Both the position numbers and the translations under genes were made by a program. Positions 26,256-34,531 of a stretch of DNA of 64,000 nucleotides are shown piece after piece. The notes under the pieces were generated by a model, which had not been told where the DNA came from, searched no databases, and saw only the letters and a program-made list of their open reading frames with translations. Position 1 is the stretch's first letter, and the number at the start of each line of letters is the position of its first letter. Source of the stretch: [Clostridium] symbiosum (lineage in GTDB: Bacteria; Bacillota; Clostridia; Lachnospirales; Lachnospiraceae); contig JAETSN010000014.1 in NCBI GenBank assembly GCA_021769625.1, positions 1 through 64,000 of the forward strand, given 5' to 3'.

Positions 26256-26286
26256 GCAGTGTAATGAGACTTTCCCATTACACTGC
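26256..26286 (-). other. stem-loop over the stop codon of the glycyl radical enzyme gene
   Basis: Perfect 11-bp arms gcagtgtaatg (26256-26266) and cattacactgc (26276-26286) with a 9-nt loop. The stop codon lies inside the stem. No U-run follows on the minus strand, so it is not a classic terminator; it may protect the mRNA end or pause RNA polymerase before the next promoter region. Confidence 0.55.
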
Positions 26287-28350
26287 AAGCTCCATCCGTT
26301 TAATAATATGATCCTGATAGCATTCGTCCAGTTCCACAAAGTATCCGCTCCAGCCCCAGACCCTCACGATCAGATTCTTATATTTTTCCGGATGTTTTTT
26401 CGCATCGATCAGTTTTTCGCGGTTCACCGCATTGATCTGCATCTGATGACCGCCCAGATCGATAAATGTTTTCACAAACTGTGCCGTTTTTTCCGTACTC
26501 TCTTCATTCCGGAACATACTGTCCGTCAGCTCGATCGTCAGCGGTCCCCCGTTTGCCACTCTGGACAGATGTGGTTTCGCGAAGGATTTAATGATAGAAA
26601 GGGGTCCGTCCAGTCTTGTAAAAATACTCGGACTATAGTTTGCGGCAAACTCCTCCCCGGCTTTTCTGCCATCCGGCGTCGCCGGCATCCCCTCGGACTG
26701 CCAGATATAGTACATGGCGGAACCTGTGCCGGCACGGTAGCAGCCGCCCCGCTCGTTGACATGGTCTGCCATGGAATCCGCGAACCAGTCCAGCAATATC
26801 GTGGCGATGGCATCCACCTCATCGTCGTCGTTCCCCATCTTCGGGCCCTCATATCTGAGCATGTTCGCCAGCCTCTCCCTGCCCTCAAAATTGGTCTTCA
26901 ACGCCGCAAGAAGCTCTGTCTTTGTCAGAGACTTTTCGTCAAACACATATTTTTTGATACCTGCCAGGGAATCCACTGCCGTTGCTATGCCGGTACCGTG
27001 GAAACCGAAGTTGTTATATTTGTTCCCCGCACTGATATCTTCTCCCTTTTCCACGCACCCGTCCATCAGAATGCTCATCAGCGGGGCAGGCTCCATATAG
27101 ATATCATGGACGCTTTCCCTGAGTTTTGCCGCCTCTGCGAAAAGGATCTCCTTCACCCTCTCCATCAGCGCTTCAAAACTGTCCATCTCCTCCAGCTGAT
27201 CTACCGCCTCCATCACGCAGGCCGGAAAAGATAGACCGTTCAGGTTGGGAATATCCATGCCGCATCCGGGAATGATAAACTCCCAGCACGCAGCCACGGC
27301 ATAGTTATAGGCGTCCTTCTCTTCGTATCCCCAGTTCTTCAAAGCCTCGATCACCACATCATCATTGGAATACTGCGGGAATCCCAGTCCTTCCTTTGTC
27401 AGTTCCGTTCCCCTCACATAAAGGGAGAGAGGCGTATGCTGATGCACCCGCAGATTGATTTTCGGGTCGATGAGCCTCAATTCCAGACTGGCCTGCATAC
27501 ACAGATCCGACAGCTCATTATAGCTTTCCGTCCCGTCCATGTTCAGACCGCCAAGCACCATGCTCTGCCCGTTATCCCCCTGCTGCATACCGGTGTAGAG
27601 GTCGCTGTCCTTGTTCAGACACAGGAAAAATTCCTCCAGCAGTTCCAGCGCTTCTTCCTTCGTCAGTTTTCCCTCACAAATATCCTTTTCATAAAAAGGA
27701 TACATATACTGGTCGAATCTTCCCAGTGTGTTATGATACTGGAAGCTGCACCAGAGACAATAATGGATGATCCGCAGAAACTGCAGAGCCTCCAGAAAAG
27801 ACTGCGGTTTTTCCTGCGGAATGCGCTTCAGCACTTTTGCCGCAATCCTATTTCCCGTTCTTTCCGCCTCGTTCTGATACCTTCCTGCAAATTCCTCCAT
27901 GATGCAGAGCGTGTCATACATCGCCTTTTCTCTGGCCGCTCTCTGCGGTTCATTCTCCGCCTCAAAAGCCTTCATCCTTTCGAGGATCTGCTGCTTTTTC
28001 TCTCTGGTGCCGACAGACAGCAGTTTCCGATAATCCGGATTGATGTTGCACACCTTTCCCTGTTCGTGGATATAATGCTCCTTTTTTATATCTGAAAATT
28101 CCTCTTTTGTGAAGATTTCCGGCAGTGTGATGACTGTGCGCATAAAGACGATGGATTCATCCGGCCTCACCACAGGCTTCTCCTCCGCCAGTACATCCCG
28201 CAGCCTGCATACACTGCGCTCTAAATCCCCCAGACCTTTCTCTGCGTAGCCGGCAGCATAGCGATATGCGTCTTTCGGCTCCTGTCTGAAGGCATGATGT
28301 TCTTTTTTCACCACATAATAGTCCAGCATCTTTTCGATCTTTGATGTCAT
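26278..28350 (-). CDS. glycyl radical enzyme (PFL/diol-dehydratase superfamily), substrate unknown
   Basis: 690 residues. The glycyl radical loop near the C terminus reads VRVWGWSGYF (662-671; Gly666 is the expected radical site). The thiyl Cys lies in AACWEF (Cys355, with Glu357 in the Cys-x-Glu layout of dehydratase and decarboxylase members, unlike the Cys-Cys of pyruvate formate-lyase). Other family segments: LGRFDQYMYPFY and GFPQYSNDDVVIEAL. It is 90-150 residues shorter than glycerol or propanediol dehydratases. Ribosome site tggagg. It follows its activase gene by 139 bp. The Cys-Trp-Glu motif and length do not match a member I know, so the reaction is unassigned; C-O cleavage of a sugar or polyol is an inference from context. 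Confidence 0.9.
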   Translation of the reverse strand: MTSKIEKMLDYYVVKKEHHAFRQEPKDAYRYAAGYAEKGLGDLERSVCRLRDVLAEEKPVVRPDESIVFMRTVITLPEIFTKEEFSDIKKEHYIHEQGKVCNINPDYRKLLSVGTREKKQQILERMKAFEAENEPQRAAREKAMYDTLCIMEEFAGRYQNEAERTGNRIAAKVLKRIPQEKPQSFLEALQFLRIIHYCLWCSFQYHNTLGRFDQYMYPFYEKDICEGKLTKEEALELLEEFFLCLNKDSDLYTGMQQGDNGQSMVLGGLNMDGTESYNELSDLCMQASLELRLIDPKINLRVHQHTPLSLYVRGTELTKEGLGFPQYSNDDVVIEALKNWGYEEKDAYNYAVAACWEFIIPGCGMDIPNLNGLSFPACVMEAVDQLEEMDSFEALMERVKEILFAEAAKLRESVHDIYMEPAPLMSILMDGCVEKGEDISAGNKYNNFGFHGTGIATAVDSLAGIKKYVFDEKSLTKTELLAALKTNFEGRERLANMLRYEGPKMGNDDDEVDAIATILLDWFADSMADHVNERGGCYRAGTGSAMYYIWQSEGMPATPDGRKAGEEFAANYSPSIFTRLDGPLSIIKSFAKPHLSRVANGGPLTIELTDSMFRNEESTEKTAQFVKTFIDLGGHQMQINAVNREKLIDAKKHPEKYKNLIVRVWGWSGYFVELDECYQDHIIKRMELAV

Positions 28351-28489
28351 GTCTGCTCCTCCATCTATCCTATTGTCCTATCAGCCTGTCTTTTCCGCCC
28401 TCTGAATCTGTTTTTACAACACTCCAAATTTGAATCATGTTCTTACGGAATGCGCAGTAAATATGTGTTTCTGCTCCATGAAAAACAGC

Positions 28490-29344
28490 CTACATTTCCC
28501 TTGCTTCGATACCATATCTCCCGAAAATCCCCGTATTCATATCCGGTATTTTATCCTCCTGAAAAGCAGGCCTGTACTGCTCTCCGATCATCACATATTT
28601 TGCCCCTGCCGTCTTGTGGTAGGGCAGCAGTTCCACCCTCTCAAGGTGAGGCGTCCCGGCCAGCAGCTTTGCCGTATCCTCAAAATTCCGTTCCGAATCA
28701 TTTACCCCCGGGATCACCGGAATCCGGATCGTAAACGGAAGCCCGCTGCTTTTCAGTGTTTCCAGATTATGTAAGATGAGCCGGTTATCCCTTCCCGTCC
28801 ACTTTTTATGCTCCGCCGGATCGATCAGTTTCAGATCCATCATAACGTAATCCAACTCCGTCAGGATCTCCCGGAAAATATCCGGCGCGCAATAACCGCA
28901 GGTCTCTATCGCCCGGTGCATCCCGCGCAGTTTTCCGAGCACTGAGAGAAGAAACTTCGGCTGCGCCGTCGGTTCTCCCCCGGAAAAAGTGATGCCGCCG
29001 CCGTTTTTCTGCAGAATGTCTTTTTCCCTCAACAGCTTTTCGGCAAGCGCCTCATCTGTATAGACCGCTCCGCATATTTTTCTGAGATGCAGAGGACAGG
29101 CCAGAATACATTCGCCGCAGGCTGTGCAGTTCCCCTTGCTCGGACAGACTTTCTCGCACTCGCCGCAGCCCGTGCAGCTTCCCGTGCTGACCATGAGCTG
29201 CCTTTGGGTGGAAAGTCCTTCCGGATTGTGGCACCAGGCGCATCGCAGCGGACATCCCTTCAAAAAAACCGTGGTGCGGATTCCCGGCCCGTCGAACACC
29301 GCCAGTTGTTTGATATCGAATACGGTTCCTGTTATGTTCTCCAT
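28490..29344 (-). CDS. glycyl radical enzyme activase (radical SAM)
   Basis: 284 residues. The radical SAM cluster motif is GCPLRCAWCHNPEG (Cys31, 35, 38), followed by an inserted ferredoxin domain with two CxxCxxCxxxC sets (Cys57-67 and Cys73-83) for two more 4Fe-4S clusters, as in activases of diol-dehydratase-type enzymes. GGEPTAQP, the SAM-binding GGE-type motif, is present. It installs the glycyl radical on the enzyme encoded next. It is the first gene of the two-gene operon; its ribosome site is weak. The start at 29344 lies about 165 bp downstream of the operon promoter. Confidence 0.94.
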   Translation of the reverse strand: MENITGTVFDIKQLAVFDGPGIRTTVFLKGCPLRCAWCHNPEGLSTQRQLMVSTGSCTGCGECEKVCPSKGNCTACGECILACPLHLRKICGAVYTDEALAEKLLREKDILQKNGGGITFSGGEPTAQPKFLLSVLGKLRGMHRAIETCGYCAPDIFREILTELDYVMMDLKLIDPAEHKKWTGRDNRLILHNLETLKSSGLPFTIRIPVIPGVNDSERNFEDTAKLLAGTPHLERVELLPYHKTAGAKYVMIGEQYRPAFQEDKIPDMNTGIFGRYGIEAREM

Positions 29345-29447
29345 ATATCAGTCCAGCCGGTCCATTTCGTCTGCTTTGAAAATTTTATCCTTTTCTCCCA
29401 TTGCTTTCTCCGCTTATCGCATTTCCTTTTTATCTGATTTTGTTTTG

Positions 29448-29463
29448 TGAAAACGTTTTTATT
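29448..29463. promoter_or_regulatory. CG-centred operator, distal copy (glycyl radical operon)
   Basis: tgaaaacgtttttatt in the 5' leader, 62 bp from the identical proximal copy; the same arrangement as at the rhamnosidase promoter. Confidence 0.75.
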
Positions 29464-29509
29464 GACAGCAAAAAAAAGAATATTTTTTCCAGGCAGATCA
29501 TCACTGCAA

Positions 29510-29525
29510 TGAAAACGTTTTTATT
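29510..29525. promoter_or_regulatory. CG-centred operator, proximal copy (glycyl radical operon)
   Basis: tgaaaacgtttttatt, only 5 bp downstream of the -10 box, covering the expected transcription start. A weaker relative with CG at 29579-29580 lies 63 bp further upstream within the 29-bp element. Confidence 0.78.
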
Positions 29526-29530
29526 AATTC

Positions 29531-29559
29531 ATATTAACTTATGTATGACCTACTGTCAA
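29531..29559 (-). promoter_or_regulatory. sigma-A promoter of the activase-glycyl radical enzyme operon
   Basis: Minus strand -35 TTGACA (29554-29559), 17-bp spacer, -10 TAATAT (29531-29536). Confidence 0.82.
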
Positions 29560-29568
29560 TTACTTTTC

Positions 29569-29597
29569 ACAACTTTGTCGTTTTCACACTTTTTTCA
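29569..29597. promoter_or_regulatory. 29-bp conserved upstream element, copy 2
   Basis: Begins acaactttgtcgttttcac and ends ttttttca; one mismatch to 26186-26214, same 9-bp distance to the -35 box. Confidence 0.6.
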
Positions 29598-29632
29598 TGT
29601 TATATTTTTGTGTATTTTACACAACAAAAAAG

Positions 29633-29675
29633 AGCCGTCACATTGGCAGACGATCTGTCTGCCCCCGCAACGGCT
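29633..29675 (-). terminator. intrinsic terminator downstream of mazF
   Basis: Outer arms agccgt/acggct, with an inner stem ggcagac (29645-29651)/gtctgcc. On the minus strand the hairpin is followed by CTTTTTTG. Ends the alr-mazF transcript. Confidence 0.8.
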
Positions 29676-29710
29676 CCGTCGCTTCAGAACGATGCAGATC
29701 CCGCAGAATC

Positions 29711-30070
29711 TCAGCCGGTGGCCGTACTCCTGCTGTTCAGTTCCAGACTGATCGCCAGCGCACGGTTTACCTGATTCATCATCTTGTCATCCAAATGACA
29801 GACCCTGTCTTTTAATCTCATCTTATCTATCGTTCTCAACTGTTCCAGCAGGATCACTGAATTTTTCTCCATCTGGTACTGGTCTGCCTGCAGTTCTATG
29901 TGTGTAGGCAGTTTCGCTTTGTTCTGTCTTGATGTAATTGCCGCACAGATAACTGTGGGACTGTGCCTGTTTCCCGTGTCGTTCTGTACGATAAGTACCG
30001 GTCTTACGCCGCCCTGTTCGGAACCTACCACGGGCCTTAAGTCGGCATAGTAAATATCTCCGCGTTTCAT
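29711..30070 (-). CDS. mazF: MazF/PemK-type endoribonuclease toxin
   Basis: 119 residues with [47 protein letters not shown] and the C-terminal [12 protein letters not shown], all typical of Firmicutes MazF (EndoA), which cuts mRNA at short motifs. In many Firmicutes it lies behind alr with a ribbon-helix-helix antitoxin gene before it; here the preceding small gene (30077-30280, 6-bp gap) is not a visible ribbon-helix-helix. Followed by a strong terminator. Confidence 0.93.
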   Translation of the reverse strand: MKRGDIYYADLRPVVGSEQGGVRPVLIVQNDTGNRHSPTVICAAITSRQNKAKLPTHIELQADQYQMEKNSVILLEQLRTIDKMRLKDRVCHLDDKMMNQVNRALAISLELNSRSTATG

Positions 30071-30076
30071 AGAAAC

Positions 30077-30280
30077 TCACCTCTTATTTTTTTCCCGCAA
30101 ACCTTGTCTGCAGGTGATATTTACAGTATTTCCCGTGGATTTTATTTCATACACAAATTTTAAAGTTTTTATATCATTATCATCGATGATCCGGTCAATA
30201 TCATCAAATAGATCAAAACGTATAACGCGGGGAATGCGGGCAGCCTGCTCATTTACATGATCTGCCCCTGATTCCTGCAC
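30077..30280 (-). CDS. 67-residue protein in the antitoxin position before mazF
   Basis: Reads MQESGADHVNEQAARIPRVI..., then FDLFDDIDRIIDDNDIKTLKF and a basic end (RQGLREKNKR). The start would be GTG 30280, as no in-frame ATG exists and the ribosome site is poor. Acidic centre and basic tail; no ribbon-helix-helix, AbrB or Phd pattern that I can see. Its place, 6 bp before mazF and 41 bp behind alr, suggests an antitoxin or a residual gene. Function unproven. Confidence 0.55.
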   Translation of the reverse strand: MQESGADHVNEQAARIPRVIRFDLFDDIDRIIDDNDIKTLKFVYEIKSTGNTVNITCRQGLREKNKR

Positions 30281-30321
30281 AGCACACGCACCCCGGATGC
30301 AGTTACAGCCAATCCGTCCAC

Positions 30322-31482
30322 CTACATGGCCCGTCCCTGCTCCACATATACTCTCGGTATCCTGCTCCCCAGATCACAGGCGAGCTCATAATTGAACCGC
30401 CCCGAGATATCCCCCAGTTCTTCCATTGTGATCCGCTCTTCTCCGTCCTTGCCGATCATCGTCACAAGATCCCCTTCCACAGCTTCCGGAATATCCGTCA
30501 CATCCACCATAAACTGATCCATACAGACCCTGCCGAGGATCGGCGCTCTTTTTCCCCGGATCAGCACATCCCCTTTTCCGGAAAGCCCCCTCGGATATCC
30601 GTCCCCGTATCCCACAGGGATCGTGGCGATCCGCCGCTCTTTGTCCGTCACGTAAGTGCCGCCGTAGCTGACCGGCGTCCCCGCCGGCACCGTCTTCATA
30701 TAGACAATATGGCTGTACAAACTGAACAGCGGGCGAAGAGCCATCCGGCTTTTATCCATCTCCTCCGAGGGCCATAAACCGTACAGTGAGATGCCCGCCC
30801 GCACCAGATCCATCTGGGTTTCGGGCAGTTCCATGATGGCGGCGCTGTTGGCACAGTGCTTTATCGGGATTTGGAAAGCCAGCTCTTTCTCTGTTTTCCC
30901 AATGAAATCGGTAAAACGCCTAAACTGCTCTAAGGCGCTTGTTTTATCCTTTTCATCCGCTCTTGCAAAATGGGTAAAGATCCCCTCGATCTCAAGCCCC
31001 GGAAGCGCTCTCACTCGCCTGATAAAATCAATGCCCTTATCATCCGGCAGTATCCCGATTCTGGACATGCCGGTATCCACTTTTATATGGATCTTCAATA
31101 CTTTTTCCTGCCGCTGCGCTTCTCTGGACAGCGCCTCTGCCATATCCATCCGAAATACTGCAGGGCGGATATCCTGCTCCGCCAATTCTCCATAGCAGTC
31201 CGAAAAAGTATATCCCAGGATCAGTATCGGCTTATACAGTCCATTCCGCCGAAGCTGCAGGGCCTCCTCCACGGTGGCCACCGCATAGCCGAACACATAG
31301 TCCAGGCCATCCAGCTTTTTAGCGATCTGTACCGCCCCGTGCCCGTAACCGTTTGCCTTGATCACCGCAAACATCTTTGTCTCAGGGCGGAGATTTTTCC
31401 TCATATGCTCCATGTTTTCCACGGCGGCGTCCAGATCCACCACCGCACACACCCGTTTATGCTTATCCGGTATATTTATCAT
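30322..31482 (-). CDS. alr: alanine racemase
   Basis: 386 residues. The PLP lysine is in FAVIKANGYGHGAV near the N terminus, and the catalytic Tyr of the other face in GTPVSYGGTYV; VGYGDGYPRGLSG and GRVCMDQFMVDVT are family signatures. It supplies D-alanine for peptidoglycan. Ribosome site aaaggga. It sits between the Nnr repair gene (162 bp away) and the small gene-mazF pair, a common Firmicutes order. Confidence 0.96.
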   Translation of the reverse strand: MINIPDKHKRVCAVVDLDAAVENMEHMRKNLRPETKMFAVIKANGYGHGAVQIAKKLDGLDYVFGYAVATVEEALQLRRNGLYKPILILGYTFSDCYGELAEQDIRPAVFRMDMAEALSREAQRQEKVLKIHIKVDTGMSRIGILPDDKGIDFIRRVRALPGLEIEGIFTHFARADEKDKTSALEQFRRFTDFIGKTEKELAFQIPIKHCANSAAIMELPETQMDLVRAGISLYGLWPSEEMDKSRMALRPLFSLYSHIVYMKTVPAGTPVSYGGTYVTDKERRIATIPVGYGDGYPRGLSGKGDVLIRGKRAPILGRVCMDQFMVDVTDIPEAVEGDLVTMIGKDGEERITMEELGDISGRFNYELACDLGSRIPRVYVEQGRAM

Positions 31483-31644
31483 ACTTTATCATCCCTTTCA
31501 TTCCGCCGGACTGCCGCGCATATCCCCTCGGAAAATATAGTATATTACTGCTCCCCATATCTTCACATGTCGCATGCCGGTAATCCCAAAATACCATTGC
31601 CCTCTTCGGACAAAGGCAGCAGATCAACCCCGACTGTTTTACCG

Positions 31645-33423
31645 TCAGCCCGTACAGCCTTTCAGCAGTTCCGGCAGCTCTTTCATCAGATCCCCTGCCT
31701 TCATAGAAACTTCTCCGTATTTTTCGGCTGCCGTATCCCCTGCCATCCCGTGCAGATAAACAGCCATGGAAGCCGCCTGAAAATAAGCCGCTTTTTCTGC
31801 AGCTCCGACTTTTTCTTTCTCTCCTGCTTTCTGTCTCACAGCCGTAAGCGCCGTCAGAGCGCCCATGATCCCCGAAAGAACATCCCCGGAACCGGCGGTT
31901 GCCATGCCGCTGTTTCCGGTCTGATTGATATAATAACGAAACACTCCTTCCTCTGCACAGCCAACCACGGTGGCCGCATCTTTTCCGACTAAGATAACGC
32001 CGTTCTCCCGGGCATACTGCTCCATCTTTTCCAGACGCCCGGACTGTAGTTCCTGTATCCTGCAATGCAGAAGCCTTGCCAGTTCCGCCATATGGGGTGT
32101 CATGACAACGATGCCGCCCTGTGCCGTATATGCTCTGATCAGCCCGGACAATCTTTCCGAAGAAGCCACAAGATTCAGCCCGTCCGCATCCAGAACAAGG
32201 GGTTTTTGCATGCCGTCATCTGACACAAGCGTCAATATTTTTTCCATGCTCCGCGATGCCGCCCCGCCCTGTCCGATACCCGGCCCGGCAACCACCGCGT
32301 CGCACCATCCGAGCAGCTTTTCCCAGTCCGTATCTTCAGAGAGCGCCTGATACATCGCCTCCGGCAGCCGTGTGACCATGATCTCCCTGTTTTCCGGGGG
32401 CGACACGATCTGCAGCATACCGGCGCCGCTGCGCAGAACCGCTTCCCCGGCAAGCAGCGCCGCCCCCGGCGTCCCGGCGCTTCCCGCCATAAGCAGCACC
32501 TTCCCGAAACTGCCCTTGTGGCTGTTCTGACTGCGGGATAAAAAGGCTCTCACCGTATCGTTCGCCTTTCTGTCCAACGTGATCCCGGCGAGATACTCTC
32601 CCAGAAAACTCTCCGCCGTGATCCCGATATCCGCTGTCTTTCGCTCCCCGCAGAACTCCCGCCCCGGATACAGCAGCATCCCCCTTTTCAGAAAGCCGAA
32701 CGTGACGGTCAGATCCGCCCGGAAAGCGCACCCGAGTACGGAACCGTCCTGTGCCGAAACCCCGGAGGGAATATCCAGCGCCGCCTTTTTTCCGGAAAGC
32801 CCGTTGAGCCATTCGATCTTTTTTCGATAAATGCCGGAAATCTCCCGGGACAGTCCTATACCGAACAGTGCGTCCACTGCCAGATCATAATTTTCCTTAT
32901 CCCGGCAGGCTCTCTGTTCCCATTCTTCGTCCACTATCATCCGGAGATTTCGACCAGATTTTGTCTTATTTCCGCCGCCAGCCCATTTGAGACTCATCTG
33001 TTCCGGGCTCCCGCTTCCGAAAAATACTCTGCTTTCCGCATACTTTTCCGATATATCTGCCTGTCCCTTTGTTACCGCCGCATACTTCTTTAAAATTTCC
33101 ATCTGCTTTCGCATGGCAGGCGAATATTTCTCCTCCTGCCCGCTGACGAGCACCGTCACATCATGTCCCGCCAGAAAAAAGAGCCGCGCCAGCGCCGCTC
33201 CGTCCCCACCGTTATTTCCGTTCCCTGCCGCCACTAAGATCCGGGCGCTTTCCGAAAAGATTTCAGGCCATTTCTGCAGTATGGCATCCCTCGCCGCCAG
33301 CGCGGCGCGCTCCATCAGCACAAGCTGCGGCACACCGAAATACTGTATGGTATTCTCATCCGCGCGCTGCATCTCCTTCACATCTGCAATATATTCCATT
33401 CCGTATTCCTCATACTCTTTCAT
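31645..33423 (-). CDS. nnr: bifunctional NAD(P)HX epimerase/dehydratase
   Basis: 592 residues. The N-terminal YjeF epimerase domain (AAGNGNNGGDGAALARLF) restores the S form of hydrated NAD(P)H; the C-terminal ribokinase-like dehydratase (LMAGSAGTPGAALLAGEAVLRSGAGM, AGPGIGQGG, TAGSGDVLSGIMGALTAL) removes water using ADP or ATP. Slightly long because of an insertion around residues 140-190. Located before alr on the same strand. A housekeeping metabolite-repair enzyme. Confidence 0.94.
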   Translation of the reverse strand: MKEYEEYGMEYIADVKEMQRADENTIQYFGVPQLVLMERAALAARDAILQKWPEIFSESARILVAAGNGNNGGDGAALARLFFLAGHDVTVLVSGQEEKYSPAMRKQMEILKKYAAVTKGQADISEKYAESRVFFGSGSPEQMSLKWAGGGNKTKSGRNLRMIVDEEWEQRACRDKENYDLAVDALFGIGLSREISGIYRKKIEWLNGLSGKKAALDIPSGVSAQDGSVLGCAFRADLTVTFGFLKRGMLLYPGREFCGERKTADIGITAESFLGEYLAGITLDRKANDTVRAFLSRSQNSHKGSFGKVLLMAGSAGTPGAALLAGEAVLRSGAGMLQIVSPPENREIMVTRLPEAMYQALSEDTDWEKLLGWCDAVVAGPGIGQGGAASRSMEKILTLVSDDGMQKPLVLDADGLNLVASSERLSGLIRAYTAQGGIVVMTPHMAELARLLHCRIQELQSGRLEKMEQYARENGVILVGKDAATVVGCAEEGVFRYYINQTGNSGMATAGSGDVLSGIMGALTALTAVRQKAGEKEKVGAAEKAAYFQAASMAVYLHGMAGDTAAEKYGEVSMKAGDLMKELPELLKGCTG

Positions 33424-33481
33424 CCATATTCAGCATTGATAAAGCCCTTTACACCATCGTTCCCGGCAGCCGTTCCCCGGA

Positions 33482-34531
33482 TCACAGCCCCCAGCGGCTG
33501 AAATCAAACTGATTCACAAGCTCTCTCAATTCCTCCAGCTCCTTCTGATAGTTCTCGGCCGTAACCTCTTTTTCCCCGTTCGCAAAACACTGCGTCATAT
33601 ACAGATTGACTTCCCTGTCATAATGGGTATAATCGATATACCGATTCAGGTTGCAGATCAGCTCAGGATCATTCTGAAAGAAAAACACTCTCACATTGTC
33701 ATAGTCAAACAACGACTGCATGATCGTATCATATTCCATCAGACGGGCATCCACATCTTTATCCTGCAGACAGTCATACCAGAATAAAATACTGTAGGGC
33801 GGGAAAAAGACGTAAAATTCCGTATCCGGATTGTTCCTGATATGTGGCAGGATATGTTCCTCCATATTGGCAAGTGCAGCCTCCACATAGGCGTCCTCAG
33901 GCACAGGTTCTTCCGCCTTTTCCTCCGGCACATAATTGCTCAGCACATACTCCTCATTATAGTATTCCCCATAATAATTTTTTGCATAAATAATATGAAA
34001 ATCATCCGCCTCATCTTTCCCGATGTATGGCGCGATCACATAATCCAACAGAACATCCTTGTTCCACCAGTATTCCACATCATTAAAAATATTGTCGTCA
34101 TAATAAACCTCCGGCACAGGATAAGCATCCGTATCTGTCCCGTTTGCATAGGGCAAAAGATCAATCCCCAGAAATACCGCCTTCGGCGTCTCGTGATGTT
34201 TTTCCACAATACCCAAAATCCGGTCCTGATCCTTCGCGTGGGCGGCATTGTAGGGCAGCTTCATCGTATTAAGTCCCAATATCTCCGAAAACCATTCCGT
34301 ATTAAACTGCACCACCATGGAGGAACCCAGTATGATACTGTTATAGTCCATATTTTTCGCGATCCCCGGATTCTGATTCAGCTGATTATCCAGCACATAC
34401 GGAAAATCCGGCAGCGGTTTATGATATTGAAAAAACGGATCCACATAGATGACCAGCGCCGCCATCGCCAGAAGGCAGACACACGTAACAGCGCCGAACA
34501 CCGCAAACCATCTCTTTTTTCTACAGTCCAT
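33482..34531 (-). CDS. membrane-anchored SGNH/DltD-like protein, partner of MBOAT
   Basis: About 349 residues from ATG 34531 (MDCRKKRWFAV); an earlier ATG at 34555 is possible. One N-terminal membrane helix, then an extracellular domain. IILGSSMVVQFN looks like the GxS nucleophile block of SGNH hydrolases, and a matching late Asp/His pair may be in YIDYTHYDREVN. Together with the MBOAT gene 107 bp upstream it forms the two-part system seen for O-acylation of exported polymers (as DltB-DltD or AlgI-AlgJ/X). Which polymer is modified is unknown. Confidence 0.75.
   Translation of the reverse strand: MDCRKKRWFAVFGAVTCVCLLAMAALVIYVDPFFQYHKPLPDFPYVLDNQLNQNPGIAKNMDYNSIILGSSMVVQFNTEWFSEILGLNTMKLPYNAAHAKDQDRILGIVEKHHETPKAVFLGIDLLPYANGTDTDAYPVPEVYYDDNIFNDVEYWWNKDVLLDYVIAPYIGKDEADDFHIIYAKNYYGEYYNEEYVLSNYVPEEKAEEPVPEDAYVEAALANMEEHILPHIRNNPDTEFYVFFPPYSILFWYDCLQDKDVDARLMEYDTIMQSLFDYDNVRVFFFQNDPELICNLNRYIDYTHYDREVNLYMTQCFANGEKEVTAENYQKELEELRELVNQFDFSRWGL

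Larger units (their letters stand above)
26039..26277. other. regulatory intergenic region upstream of the rhamnosidase
   Basis: 239 bp between the glycyl radical enzyme stop and the rhamnosidase start. It holds the rhamnosidase promoter, two identical operators, and the 29-bp upstream element; each is listed separately. AT-rich otherwise. Confidence 0.8.
29345..29710. other. 366-bp intergenic region: glycyl radical operon control and mazF terminator
   Basis: Holds, from low to high coordinate, operators at 29448-29463 and 29510-29525, the promoter 29531-29559, the 29-bp upstream element 29569-29597, and the terminator 29633-29675 of the mazF side. I see no gene in it. Confidence 0.8.

Noticed and set aside
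26057-29525. Reading the four operators purely as CcpA cre sites
   Set aside because: They match the cre pattern closely and CcpA binding is possible, but the identical pairs at only these two promoters, 62-63 bp apart, and a LacI gene inside the operon fit a local repressor at least as well. Left open between the two.
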